64,000 bases of DNA from Brachionus manjavacas (Eukaryota; Rotifera; Eurotatoria; Ploima; Brachionidae). Every line of letters starts with the position of its first letter. Position 1 is the stretch's first letter. This document shows positions 10,703 through 21,608 of this stretch, piece by piece. The stretch covers positions 744,001-808,000 of the forward strand of contig JAHQIY010000003.1 in NCBI GenBank assembly GCA_019054805.1, read 5' to 3'. Below the pieces are notes generated by a model. It searched no databases, was not told the DNA's origin, and was given only the letters and a program-made list of their open reading frames with translations. The position numbers were made by a program, and so were the translations under genes.

Positions 10703-11089
10703 TTATAATTTAATTTTAACGGATGGTAAAAATCTTGTTGTTGTTGTAGTTGACGGTATCCTGAACTCGGTTCTCAAATATTGATTTAAAAAACCAGTAA
10801 AATTTTTTTTGTTCAATTTTTCTAATGAAACATTTGAAGATGTTAACCAAATCAAAAGGTCTTGATGGAACTTATTTTTTGAATCTTCATTATCAAAATC
10901 TAAAGAGCAAATTGTTTTTAAGCGTTTTGAATTTTGCTGATAATTTTCGGTTTCAATTTGTTGCTTAATACTCGATTTCTTAAAGTGATCGATAGTTTTA
11001 TTGCAAGGGGAGCAATGTAATTTGTTGGCATTAACTATTAAGTCACTACTTGGATATTCTAATTGTCTTTTTTGAAGTGTAATTGACAT
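10703..11089 (-). CDS. BED-finger/CGGBP1-like transposase N-terminus
   Basis: 128 residues with a zinc-finger-like start (NANKLHCSPCNKTIDH, then a basic stretch), followed by FHQDLLIWLTSSNVSLEKL and a FRIPSTTTTTRFLPSV segment. That pattern resembles the N-terminal part of hAT-derived CGGBP1-type proteins: a C2H2 BED-like finger, then a short helical region before the missing catalytic domain. It is convergent with the neighbouring conserved ORF and starts about 250 bases from the right inverted repeat. It could bind transposon ends but cannot catalyse transposition alone. Confidence 0.5.
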   Translation of the reverse strand: MSITLQKRQLEYPSSDLIVNANKLHCSPCNKTIDHFKKSSIKQQIETENYQQNSKRLKTICSLDFDNEDSKNKFHQDLLIWLTSSNVSLEKLNKKNFTGFLNQYLRTEFRIPSTTTTTRFLPSVKIKL

Positions 11090-11678
11090 CTAAATTTGAC
11101 TATTTTTTAAATTTTTTTTTGTATAATGAAATGAATCAAATCTAAATTTCGACAATTATTAGAAAACTAATGATAAAAGTCATTTTATTTTCATCAAAAA
11201 AATAATAAAAAAAAATAATCTGTCTCAAGAAAAAGCTCAAATATGCTCAAAATATGCAAATTTGCTAAATATGCTTAAAAACATAAAATATGCTATAAAC
11301 ATCAAAATATTCTCTATTATATTTTGGTGGATTCTGGACTCCTATAATCATGAGTATTGTATTTTTTTAACAAATTTTTATTTTTAAATTTTATATTCGA
11401 TTTTCAACAATAGCTATAAAATGAGCATTTTTTAAAAAATTTTTAAATTCTGTTTTGTTTGTAAAAATATCAGTTTTTTTCTGATGGCAAGAAACATAAA
11501 ATTACGACTGAATTCGCGTTAAAATCAGCTATGATCTATTGAATAAAAGTTGAAATTAAAATTCATATTTGCACTCTAAATAAATAATTTTATTTTTTAT
11601 TTAAATTAATCAATAACAAAAAAAGAAAATAAAAGCTACAAAAATGGATAAATACTTAAAAAATGCAGTAGATTTTGC

Positions 11679-12416
11679 TTAAAAATAAATAAATTTATCA
11701 TTTTCTGTTATTGTCGTTAAATCATTAGCTACTACAACCCTTAGATCTTCATCCTCATCCTGATTGTTCAAAAAACGCTCCACACTATTCGCATGACTGA
11801 CCGAATTCGAGTCAATAATCAGCGTGGGAATAGACAATAAGTTAAAATAAGTAAAATTATGGCTACAATTGTCAAAGGAGTCAGAGCCGGAGCTGTTTAA
11901 ACTCAAATTAAAATCGCTTATGGCCTGGTCGTACATCGATTGATTGCCATTGTAGTCTTGCAACGAGTTGCTTAGCTGAACAATTGTTTGCATGGGCTCG
12001 CAGCGGTCGTTTCTTGCTCGCCGGCCAATCATCTGCTTGCGACTACTTATAACCTTTGACCTAAGACTCAAATCGAACACTCGATCACTTTTCTTCATCC
12101 TACACTCACTCTTCATAAAGTCAACCACTTTGTGACTGAGCACCGGCTCGCACCACTTGAGCCCGTAGCTGTTGTGTCTCAAATGAATGAGCAGCTTGAG
12201 CTTGTCTATTTTGGACTTCCACGATCCGTACAGACTCGTCACTTGATTAGAATTGAAATTGTAATTGGGCATGCCATTCTGACATTCCTTCACAGCCGAC
12301 AACGGCATCTCTATCTCCACGAAGTTTGCTTCAAACGAACAGGTCGGCATTTCACTCTCATCAATTGCCATATACTCTGGCTCACAATTTCGGTATTTTT
12401 CTCCACATCTAAACAA
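11679..12416 (-). CDS. Unrecognised protein, probable last exon
   Basis: An open frame of 245 codons with higher GC and more even codon use than its surroundings. I do not recognise a family. The N-terminal third has spaced cysteines (CGEKYRNCEP, MPTCSFEANF); the centre is basic (SWKSKIDKLKLLIHLRHN, RKQMIGRRARNDR); the C-terminus is rich in S, N and D, including NQDEDED. The frame begins at a TTG, not ATG, and a TTGTTTAG acceptor-like site lies at this point. I infer the sequence is a terminal exon joined to an upstream exon not located, or that it starts at the internal ATG of MAIDESEM. Confidence 0.5.
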   Translation of the reverse strand: MFRCGEKYRNCEPEYMAIDESEMPTCSFEANFVEIEMPLSAVKECQNGMPNYNFNSNQVTSLYGSWKSKIDKLKLLIHLRHNSYGLKWCEPVLSHKVVDFMKSECRMKKSDRVFDLSLRSKVISSRKQMIGRRARNDRCEPMQTIVQLSNSLQDYNGNQSMYDQAISDFNLSLNSSGSDSFDNCSHNFTYFNLLSIPTLIIDSNSVSHANSVERFLNNQDEDEDLRVVVANDLTTITENDKFIYF

Positions 12417-12646
12417 TTTGAGTTTAACATTATAACTTAAACTCGATCAATTAAAAATGAGAAAAAAATAATCGACCATTAACTAAAAATTAGCCGACAA
12501 AAAAAAAGTAAACATATTTTTGGTGAACTAAACTAAAATCAATAACCAAGCGAACATGAAAATTTAAATAAATAATTTAAATCATTTTCTTGTGATGTCA
12601 AAAAGAAAGCGGTTTTTTGAGATAAATCATTAGAGCAATCTAAAAA

Positions 12647-13491
12647 GGCTACTATTTAATCCAGTAGCAAAAATAATTAAACTAGTAGCAAATTTAATAA
12701 AAAATCGTAGCAAATATTACACGTAGTAAATTAAATAAAAAAGTAGTAAAAAAAGGTTGTTAATAGTAAAATAAATGAATTAGTAGCAAAAGTATTTTTT
12801 CAATAGTAAATATAAATTAATTTAATTTTTGATTGATTGATGTATATAATGTAAAAAAATTTTGGAATTTAAATATACAAATCTGAAAATTTAAAAACTA
12901 AAAATAAGCGATACCGAATCTTCATCTACATCTTCTCGTGACCCAAAGAAATGAAGAGGACACCGAAAATGATACCGAAATAGAAGAAATTCCCGTTAAA
13001 AAAGCAAGAAAAGCAAGCAGAGTTTATAATCATCATGCTGACTTTGAAACTTACAATCAAACCCTAGATATGATTTAAAAATAAATTTGAAGGTTATTCT
13101 TGGGCAGCAAAAGAAAAACAAAAATCGACAATAGGGATAAATAATTTTTCAAATGTTCAAGTTGTGATAAAAGACTTTATATATTCAAACCGAATACAAA
13201 TTCAAGTGCATCTATTTTTGTTGAAGAAGAAGAACACGTTCACATACCTAAAACAAGAGGTGTACAAACAACATTTCACAACATTTCTAATTCTAATAAC
13301 ACTAAACAACATTTCTAAGTAATGTGTGAATTTTTTTATTAATAAATATTTGATATAAAAATTTACTATTTTTTTATTTTTTTTACTACTGATAAATTTA
13401 TTTTGCAACTTTTACTAATGAATTTTTGCTTTTATTTTTATTTTTTTTGCTACGAATTTAATTATTTTTACTACGAAAATAATTTGTAGCC
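12647..13491 (+). mobile_element. GTAGC-repeat DNA transposon with 10-bp duplication
   Basis: The ends read GGCTACTATTT... and ...AATTTGTAGCC, with subterminal GTAGCAAA/GTAGTAAA repeats. AATCTAAAAA occurs directly on both sides (12637-12646 and 13492-13501), a 10-bp target duplication. The inside (about 12950-13300) encodes frameshifted protein: an acidic start, a basic segment, HHADFETYN, SWAAKEKQKST, then KCSSCDKRL. A related sequence lies at 27300-27720. Duplication length and protein style suggest a Mutator-like element, but the catalytic domain is absent. Confidence 0.6.
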
Positions 13492-13534
13492 AATCTAAAA
13501 AGGCAGATGATCAAATGCAAGAGAAAAATATGGT

Positions 13535-14245
13535 ACTCAGCAGACTTTGGCAAAAGTCATTAAGTCAGAGTCAAGTCAAGTCATTTTAAAAAAAAAGTCA
13601 CTAAAATTGAAGAAAAAAATATTTTTTTTTTTAAATTAAATGTTGATGTCGAACAATTAATGTTAATTTTATCATAAAATTAACATTAAGTCAAAAAAAG
13701 AGTCTTTTTTTGATATTTAAAAACAAAATTTAAAATAAAAAAAATTTAAAGTCAAGTTAAAATAAATTTTTTTTTTGACTTTTGCCCAAGTCTGATACTT
13801 GAAATAAAGCAAATTATTTAATAAAGTTTTAAATACTTTATTAATTCTCCAAAGAAATATATCAGGAAAAATCCCATCCATAAAAAAATAAATATCAAAT
13901 ATAAATATGAAATACGCGTGCATGCAACTGCACAGCGAACCGCGTACATACACAGTGATGTCTTCATCACAATACTCAGCAACAAAAAATTTGTTTTAAA
14001 TAAAATTTGGTTCTCGAATTTCAATGTTTTTAAATTAAATTTTATCATTGTTAATTTTTTGTAATTTGGTGCCAATATGGAATGATGAGGTCTAATGTTA
14101 TAGCCTGAAAATAATTAAGTTGACTTGAGTGGACTCAAGTCAAAGTCGACTTTGACTTGGACCCAAAAATAATCCCAAAGTCAAAGTCGACTTTGACTTT
14201 TAACGATTCTGACTTTAAAGTTTGACTTTTAATAATTAAATGACT
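13535..14245. mobile_element. Non-autonomous element with AAGTC-rich ends
   Basis: The left end (13545-13600) and right end (14115-14245) are made of AAGTCA/TGACTT words in opposite orientation, such as AAGTCAAGTCATTTT against GTCAAAGTCGACTTTGACTT. The middle is AT-rich with no gene. The ends resemble those of the hAT-containing element at 36893-39472 and the tandem array at 27836-28050. Confidence 0.45.
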
Positions 14246-14264
14246 TGCACTCGTAAATATTTTT

Positions 14265-14400
14265 TATTATTTGATAACATAATAAATTTAATGATTACAC
14301 TTTTTTTTGTTATGTAATAATTACAGATAACTAAATCTTTTGATAACGTTGATTAATAATTTATAAAATTTTATGTTATCAAATGATAACACTACCGCGG
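14265..14400. repeat. Second GATAAC palindrome cluster
   Basis: GATAAC and GTTATC words recur five times, matching the cluster at 5225-5410 in style. It abuts the AAGTC-ended element. Confidence 0.35.
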
Positions 14401-15640
14401 AGTTTAGAATTTAGCCTAATTACAGCTGATTTATAATTTTCTTTACTGCAGAACAAGGAGCAATGTAATATTGAACCAATCGACTCTAGTAAGCTTAGCA
14501 ATTACTCTGATTTTTATTGAAAACATGCAAACATGTCTCTTTGTTAAACATGTTTCCTTGTTTTCATATTTCGATTTTCTAAACTTCGTTTAAATATTCT
14601 ATCAAATTTTAATAAAAAAATATTATCAAGAAAAATTATTTTTTAATATTTAAATAATGAATATTTTTTATTTTTGGATTATTTTAGGTTGAGATTCCGA
14701 TCAGCTAAAACAGAATTATTGGTCACATAAAAAATACTTATAAATAATAATTTAGTTAAAAGAGTCAATCTCATTAAACAAGACGTTATACGGTTGCCTG
14801 ATTTGATCCCTATTTTATTACTGCTTTGTTATTTTAAAGTCTGGCACCCAAAAAATTTAAAGAGACCTTCAAATTTTCCAAAATAAAATTCTACGAATTA
14901 TTTATTTTTTCCGCTGAAAAAACATATTGACATAATCCACAAAACATTAAGTATAGAACAAATTCCCTTTTGATCAAATTTCTTGAAACGAGATCGAATT
15001 ATGCATTGATTGCAGAAGAAATAAGTAAAGTTTCAAACGCCTTTGATAAGTGTTTTTCTATCAAGTTTTTTTATTTATATTAAATAAAATTTAGATTATT
15101 ATTTAATTGTTATTAAATTATATTTAATATTAAATATTTGATATTTTTTTAAATAAGGAATTTGAATAAATGTTTTTTTTTTTAATTCCAAAAAATTGCC
15201 ACATTTAAATAAAGAAAAATAATTAGAAATAAAGATTATCGAACAGAGCGATTGAAATTCTTATTTCTAAACTTCTAAACAAATTTTTAATTTCAAAAAA
15301 AAAACAAAAAACAAATGTATTAAGTACTCCTTTAATTTACAATTGAAATCTACTAAAAGTTTGAAAAAGAATTTTTTAGAATTTACGCGAGATGGTTTAA
15401 ACATTAAGAAGCAGCTAAATCGTTTTTAATAAATAACTTTTCTTTGATTTTTTTTAATAAAAAAATTATGAATCATCAATTAAAAAAGAGACAAATTGAA
15501 AAATTTGAACAATAACAAATTTTTTTTTAAATAATTAAAAATAAAAATATTGTAAAAATGTTCACAATTTTTAAAATCTTTGTTAAAAAAACTCAGAACA
15601 TTGATCGTTTTTTTGGTCTAGTTCTTATTTATTCTACAGT
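14401..15640. other. AT-rich stretch without recognised gene
   Basis: No reading frame with protein-like composition on either strand. A small AACATG palindrome cluster lies at about 14522-14555. Confidence 0.4.
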
Positions 15641-16000
15641 AGTGATTTGATAATAGGATCCATGGTCAATTTACGCAATTTTACGCAAAAATACGTAAAT
15701 TTTTGGTAAAAAAATGGTAATTTTACTATTTTTTACGAAAAACAAGAATTATAAAAAATGGTAAATCAACTAAATTTTACGTAAATATGCCAAAAAAATC
15801 TCAAATTTTGCAGTTTTTATAAAATTTTGTTAAAAATTACGATTTTGACTCTAGAATTTTTTATTTGTTAACTAAATTTTTTATCATTTTTACGTAACAA
15901 TTGGTAAAATCCATAATTTTACAAGCAAATATTTATTTTTATATTTTATTTTTGCGTAAAATTACGTAAATTCACCATGGATCCAAATTATCAAATCACT
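15641..16000. mobile_element. 360-bp MITE
   Basis: The ends are inverted repeats: AGTGATTTGATAATAGGATC and, on the minus strand, AGTGATTTGATAATTTGGAT, both continuing into CCATGGT.AATTTACG.AATTTTACGCAAAAATA (about 50 bases). The inside has ACGTAA/TTACGT words and no coding frame. It lies outside any gene. Confidence 0.65.
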
Positions 16001-16364
16001 CCTGTTTATAAATATTTTCCTAAATTTTTTTTTAATTTTTCCGAAAAAAGTAACTCAACTTGAGTTACTTTATATAGAAATATAAAAATATAAAAATAAA
16101 AAATAATTATTTGAAATAATTATTTTTTATTTTTATTTTAAAGATATAAATCTAAAGCCCAGTGTTCAATATTCATTTAAAAGAGGAACTTTTTTTTCTT
16201 AAAAAAATAAATCCAATTCAGTGCTTATTAATAATAGAGGAAATAGAATAGATAGTCTTGATGCCACAAATTATAATTAAAAAAAAAATTCCAAAAAAAA
16301 ATGGCTGTTTTTAATTTTTTTGAAAAATTTGTTCCATAAAAACTCTAAAATTAATTAAAAAAAT

Positions 16365-17053
16365 TTACTTGAAAAAGTATTTGAGAAAATATTTTAAATA
16401 GTTGAGGTTGATTGACCAAATGTACTGGCGTTTACCAAGGATAATTGGACGGCGACAAGATCGGTGTCCGCGTTCGGTCAGACTGGTCATTAAACGCTTG
16501 AAACAAGGCGTTGTTTTGAGTATTGTTTCAACAATGTTGTTCAGACTAGGTCTAGGCAGCCATTTGAGTTCACCAAACCATTGAAGCAGCTTGTTGGATA
16601 TTTGCTGAATATTGCCTATGAAGTCGTGGCTGTCCAACAAGCTGAGGTAGACTGTTTCGACCAGGAACTCGATGGGCAGCTTTACGACCAATTTTGAGTT
16701 GAGATCAGTGGCTAAATTGACTAGTGTGTTGAGACAGTTGTAAGAATTGACTAGGTCTTTTAAAAAGAGTTTTTTAATGTTGGTGCAAAAATTGACAAAA
16801 TCTCCTATGAAATTCTGGGAATCGTTGAGTTGATCTTTGAAATTTAATATTGAGACAGGGTGATGGAGTTAGGTAAAAGCTTACAGATTAGCTGGTTGCC
16901 GATTCCGGTGGCTTTGTTGTTTTTCAGCTGGTCTATCCAAAAGGTGCTGTTCATTAGGTGCTCGGTGTCGCGGATTAGCCGCTCGCTGTTTATCAGTTTT
17001 TTGTAGTCGGTCGATTTTTGATCACTTTGTAATTCACTAGTTTTATTGCTCAT
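16365..17053 (-). CDS. Spliced unrecognised protein with a 50-nt intron
   Basis: Exon 1 is 16885-17053, starting MSNKTSELQSDQKS. Exon 2 runs from 16834 down. The intron between (16835-16884) has a GTAAGC donor, an internal CTAAC branch-like site and an AG acceptor, and joins the two frames as GNQLI-YQLNDSQNF. Exon 2 holds a helical, leucine-rich segment without stops, with two related DSQNFIGDF/DSHDFIGNI motifs that suggest a short internal repeat. The frame can end at 16365, or splice again at a GTAAAC donor (16435) to an acceptor near 16345. I do not recognise the family; a HEAT/ARM-like helical repeat is possible. Confidence 0.5.
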
Positions 17054-17576
17054 TTTTTGTTAAATTATTATAAGAATTTAAAAAGTTAACTTTTTGTTTT
17101 TGAAATCTATTTTTCATAATCCGTTTAGCCATGTGATTGTTGATCCTTTTTAAAATCGCTTTGATTCATATTTTTTTCAAATAAGTTTAGAAATTTTAAT
17201 TTTTTGATTTTTCTCTATTTGTCTTTTAAATAAAGTAAAATTAAAAAAAAAAAATTCTTAATATCCAAGTAGTTTTTATCATCAATTAATTTATTAGCAA
17301 TTCTTTAAAAAAGGGAAGTTTTTTTTCAATAAACTGCTTTAAATTGGGTCTGTTACGAATTTTTGTACATAAAAATCACAAATAGTTTGTAAAATCAAAA
17401 CCTACAAGCATCAGTTGGTTCATTAAAAATCTTTATGTAAAGTTCCATGGAAAAATAGATTTTTGAAGAAAAAAAATAAAAAATTCCGAATTCTAAGTTT
17501 ATTTGATGTTTTCTATTAATTGAAATAATTTCAAACTTTGATCATATAAAAATTATAAAAATTTTAATTTTTTTAA

Positions 17577-17960
17577 AATAATTTAGGAAGAGTTTTTTCT
17601 AATGTTAGGGTTGAATCAAAGGTGGTTTTATACTTTAAATTGTTTCTGAAGGAGCTTTGAAGTAGGAAGTCCTGGATCTCGTCAGCTATTATTTCATGGA
17701 CTTGATGGTGATAAATTTTGAGAAAAGCTTGTTTAGTTGATGATTCTCAAGACCCCATTTTTTATATTTTTATAATTAAAGTATAATAAAACAGTTAGGG
17801 ATTCAAATCTAAAATTCTGTTGATTTGTTGGATTTGGAGCAAGAGTTTGAGTTCTCGGTTTTCATTTTCATGCCATTTTTTTCTCATAATTTTGACGAAG
17901 AACAGCTTTTGTAAAAAGAAGTGTTTAATTTTCATTATTTTTATAATTCGTTCAAAACTC
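17577..17960 (-). other. Coding-like fragments, unknown
   Basis: Two minus-strand segments have protein-like composition: about 17814-17938 (a start with MKIKHFFLQKLFF, then a charged helix) and about 17577-17742 (KIYHHQVHEIIADEIQ, then FRNNLKYKTTF, ending at TAA). No splice sites joining them could be fixed. They may be exons of a gene upstream of the 16365-17053 gene, or remnants. Confidence 0.3.
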
Positions 17961-17999
17961 AAAAAACATTTTAAAATTTCTAAGTATTTCTAAATTTAA

Positions 18000-18495
18000 T
18001 TAAAGAACAAGCAAGAACGGGGCTAAAAGAAAGCAATTTGCTTACAAGCAGTAACCCCACTCGCTTGAAATTTTTTTTAAAATCTATTAGCCATTACATA
18101 ATCAGTATCAATACAAATATAATCGATTGCATTAGTTTTGATCTTTAATACATTGCATATATAAATTAGCTAAGTCTAGAAACAATCAAAATCTTTTTGC
18201 TGTCCTGCCATGTAAAGTGAAATTTACGGTATAAGTCAGTTGAACTAAAGACTATTAGTGGGTAACCATATTTCATAATTCTCTAAGTACAAATAAAATG
18301 AAACATTTTTTTTTCATTTTTCGCACTTTCATCAGAAGAGCACTATTAGTTTGACACAAAGTGAAATTATCTTGATTTAAATGATCGGCGGTATTTAGAA
18401 GTACATAGGCTTTTAATCCACTCGTTCTGCTTAAATAATATTATTTGTTGATTCTCCTGTTGTCTAAAGCAACAAAAAAAAGTACTTGACAAGAT
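18000..18495. other. Intergenic stretch, nothing recognised
   Basis: No frame or repeat could be assigned before the LINE copy begins near 18500. Confidence 0.35.
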
Positions 18496-18499
18496 CTTT

Positions 18500-19945
18500 T
18501 AATTTAAAAACCAATTAGTATAGCAAGTAGTTTAGGTAAGTTACTGGAACGCATAGTCTGTTCAAAATTATACAATTTTTTAGAAAAAAAATTCATTTAA
18601 ATATTCTTGTAACAAATGTCTTTTAACCCCTTTAATAGCACGTATCTTTGATTTACATTTTAAACATATACTATCGATAGAGTTGGTATTACTTATAAAA
18701 TCTTATCTTTTTAATTCAAAAAATTGTGGAGTCATTAAATAGAAAAAAGAGTCTGCTGCCTGTTTTTTGATATTTCTAAAGCCTTTGAAAGGGTTTGGCA
18801 TGAAGGTTTAATTTTTAAATTGATAAAAATGAATCCACCTCATTACTTGACTAACTGGATTAGATCCTTTTTAGATAGTAGGACATTTAAGTTAAATGTG
18901 AATGATCATCTGAGCGAAGAATATCAAATAACTGCAGGTGTTCCTCAAGGCTCAGTAATTAGTCCTCTTCTATTTAGTATATATATATTAATGATAACCA
19001 AAAGGAACAAAACAAATAATGAATACTCTCTGCTTTTCGCAGATGATCTAGTTACATTCTTCATTTATAACAAAAAAGGGAACCTAGAAAATAAGATGAA
19101 TAATTACACCAACGAACTAGAACAATGGCTTATTAAATGGAAAATGAAGATATCAGTTGAAAAGTCATGTTCAGTAGTCTTTTCTAGGTACAAAAAAGAG
19201 GGTGATAATCTAAACTTAAAAATCTATGGAAACAGAATAGTGAGCCAAAAAGAAATCAAGTTTCTTGGTATTAAATTTGATTCTAAGTTAAACTTTAATA
19301 CACTAGTAGACGAAATTAAAGAACGCTGCAATAAAAGGCAAAATATTATTAAGATATTGTCAAACAAAAAATGGAGTCTTACTCAAAACACACTAGGAAA
19401 TTTATTTAAATCTTTAATCGGATCAATTTTACACTTTTCTTTCCTTGCTTGAAATTATTTTCAGAAAATAACAAGTAATATCAAAAAACTACAAGTAATT
19501 CAGAATACAGCTCTATCAGTCAGATCTATTGATCTTAAGTTAAAATATGATACTCTCCCCAACATCGCGCATCATTCAGCTTTTAATAAACTAAAATTAC
19601 TAACAGTCTCGAATCGTCTTTTTGAGTTGAGTGAGAAATATGTTGGGACAGGACTGAGACATTCTATTCCATTGGTTGTTAGACTGGTGGAGGAATACAA
19701 AGAAGGTTTCGAATCAAGATATATTGAATACCCAACTCCATTGTATAATTGCTACCTTACTATTTCTTCTTTTTTTCCTGAAACTTGAACTATGTAAACA
19801 TTTGCCACATGTAACAATCTATGTCTTCTAAACTTTCATTTTTTTTACCTCATTTTATTAACTTTAATTGAATTTTTGATTTTTTAATTTATTCTGAAGG
19901 AGCCCTAGCTCGGTACAGAAAAAAAAATAAATAAAAATAAAAATA
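18500..19945 (+). mobile_element. LINE A, 5'-truncated copy 1
   Basis: Begins inside the RT domain (a segment matching SSLGKLLER), is disrupted to about 18720, then continues with FDISKAFERVWHEG and the open frame 18820-19452 containing AGVPQGSVISPLLFSIY and the catalytic FADDL, followed by KFLGIKFDSKLNF. The C-terminal part and a 3' UTR ending CTGAAGGAGCCCTAGCTCGG plus an A-rich tail extend to 19945. It lacks the endonuclease. Confidence 0.8.
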
Positions 19946-19952
19946 AAAGCTA

Positions 19953-20312
19953 AATTTTTTACTCTGGAAATCCTTCAAAAAACAATAAGCTTAGTCTAAA
20001 ACTTTTTGGAAAGCAAATACCCTACACTGACTCCCCAGTCTTCCTTGGAATAAAATTTGACCAAAGTCTTTGATTCAATTCCCAGGTTCATTCGTTCTAG
20101 ATGTCAAAATCACTTGAATTCAATTAAAATTTTGTCACACAGATCGTGGAAGTTAAGTTAAAAAAAACCTTAAATGGAATTTATAATGCCCTTATAGGTT
20201 TTTTCATTTTATCCCGTGTCTCCCAGACAAACATTAAAAAACTGCAAGTAATTCAAAATACATGTCTTAAGTCAATCAATCACTTACCTTATGACACACC
20301 GTCTATTCAACT
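19953..20312 (+). mobile_element. LINE B, C-terminal fragment
   Basis: Encodes a degraded DSPVFLGIKFDQSL followed by 20146-20312 with LNGIYNALIGFFILSRVS and IKKLQVIQNTCLKSI. It is a sister family of LINE A. The same sequence occurs inverted at about 24790-25165. Confidence 0.65.
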
Positions 20313-20489
20313 TCCTTTATGTGACCACACATTTAACCTTTGTTCACCTATTTTCAAAATTATGTTTCTCACGTAATTATGTGAACTAGTGCACACATAA
20401 TTAACAAGACCCAAAAATAAATATGATTTTTTATTTTAATCCAAAAAAAGTTAAGTTTAAAATTCAGAAAATTAGTTGACTCGACTAAA
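20313..20489 (+). repeat. Merlin-like element end plus flank, left copy
   Basis: Runs through TTCACCTATTTTC and a TTATGTGAAC palindrome area to ...AACAAGACCC. On the minus strand it starts GGGTCTTGTTAATTATG, similar in style to the GGGTCTCC ends of the Merlin-like element at 32195. This block and its unique flank recur inverted at 23829-24005. Confidence 0.45.
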
Positions 20490-20785
20490 CAGGACTGAGT
20501 CATTCTATTCCATTGGTTGTAAGACTGATGGAGGAATACAAAGAAGGTTTCGAATCGAGATATATTGAATACCCAACTCCATTGTGTATTGCTACCTTAC
20601 TATATCTCCTTTTTTCCTGAAACCTGAACTATGTAAACTAAACATTTGCCACATGTTACAATCTATGTCTTCTAAACTTTCATTTTTTTTTATCTCATTT
20701 TATTAACTTTAATTGAATTTTTGATTTTTTAATTTATTCTGAAGGAGCCCTAGCTCTGTACAGAAAAAAAAATAATTAAAAAAAT
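20490..20785 (+). mobile_element. LINE A 3' end, copy 2
   Basis: Starts abruptly at GGACTGAGTCATTCTATTCC and ends with GAAGGAGCCCTAGCTCTG and an A-rich tail. It matches the inverted tail at 25190-25485 more closely than it does the neighbouring copy. Confidence 0.7.
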
Positions 20786-20964
20786 AAAAAAAAATTAATA
20801 ATTAACACAGATTTTGTTTCAAAATTCAAATTTTGTAACTTAAATAGCTTGTTGTTAAATTTTTTCAAATAACTATTAAATTATTATAATTTTTTATTTA
20901 ATAATTGATTAAATAAATGAAGTGTTGCCTCATGAGCCTCATGAGGCATGGGCACTAGCCTGTT

Positions 20965-21245
20965 GATTAACTTTGAATCTTTCTAACAGTATCGAATCGG
21001 CCTTTTGAGTTGTGGGAGAGATATGTTGGGACAGGACTGAGTAAATCTGTTCCATTGGCTTTAACAGAATGCTAGGGGAATAGAAACAAATTTTCGAATC
21101 AAGATTTATTGAATCCATTGTGTATTTGTTGAACTATCAAATATTATCAATATTTAAAACATGTCTAACCTCTAGCTATTTATTTTTATTTTCTTTGATT
21201 TTATCTTCTTTAATTTCATTGTAAATTTTAAATAAAATAAAATGA
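20965..21245 (+). mobile_element. LINE 3' fragment, diverged
   Basis: Retains the ERYVGTGLS-like C-terminal segment in broken frames and a T-rich 3' UTR with AAATAAAATAAAA tail. It belongs to the same broad family as the copy at 31560-32190. Confidence 0.5.
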
Positions 21246-21608
21246 GAAAAAAATAATTTTTCGTTTTTTCTAAAAATTGTGACTCAGCTCAGTCCGACAA
21301 CAACAAGAAAAAAGAAAAAAGAAAAAAGAAAAAAAAACCTCTTGCAAAACCAACTTAACCGTTTCCATACAAACCGCGCTCTCATTCAACACATCTCAAT
21401 CTAATATAGCATGCAAATATTTCAAAATTTGAACAAAAAAAAAATCCAAGTCGTGTGATTTGGCTAAGCCGTTCACTCGCTCACTAGCATTTAAAGCGCA
21501 TGTCTAAAAACACAACTCAATTCATTCTGAACCAAAAATTCTTCATTCTTCACTCTCAACAACAAACCAAAATTCTAAACTTGTTCAAATTTGTTCACTC
21601 GACACAAA

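Larger units (their letters stand above)
9131..11336. mobile_element. CAGGG-ended DNA transposon with two convergent ORFs
   Basis: The left end reads CAGGGACCACCAAAATAT and the right end, on the minus strand, CAGAATCCACCAAAATAT. Both are followed by subterminal ATATGCTTAA/ATATGCTAAA repeats (to about 9195 and from about 11225). CAG-type ends fit hAT elements. Two frames point toward each other inside: a conserved protein (9460-10312, +) and a BED-like transposase N-terminus (10703-11089, -). No matching 8-bp target duplication was found. Confidence 0.6.

Noticed and set aside
12132..12440. 102-codon plus-strand frame
   Set aside because: Antisense to the better-composed 245-codon frame.
13717..14075. 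Minus-strand frames with hydrophobic, lysine-rich sequence
   Set aside because: They run through a non-autonomous element and simple AT sequence, with no protein-like pattern.
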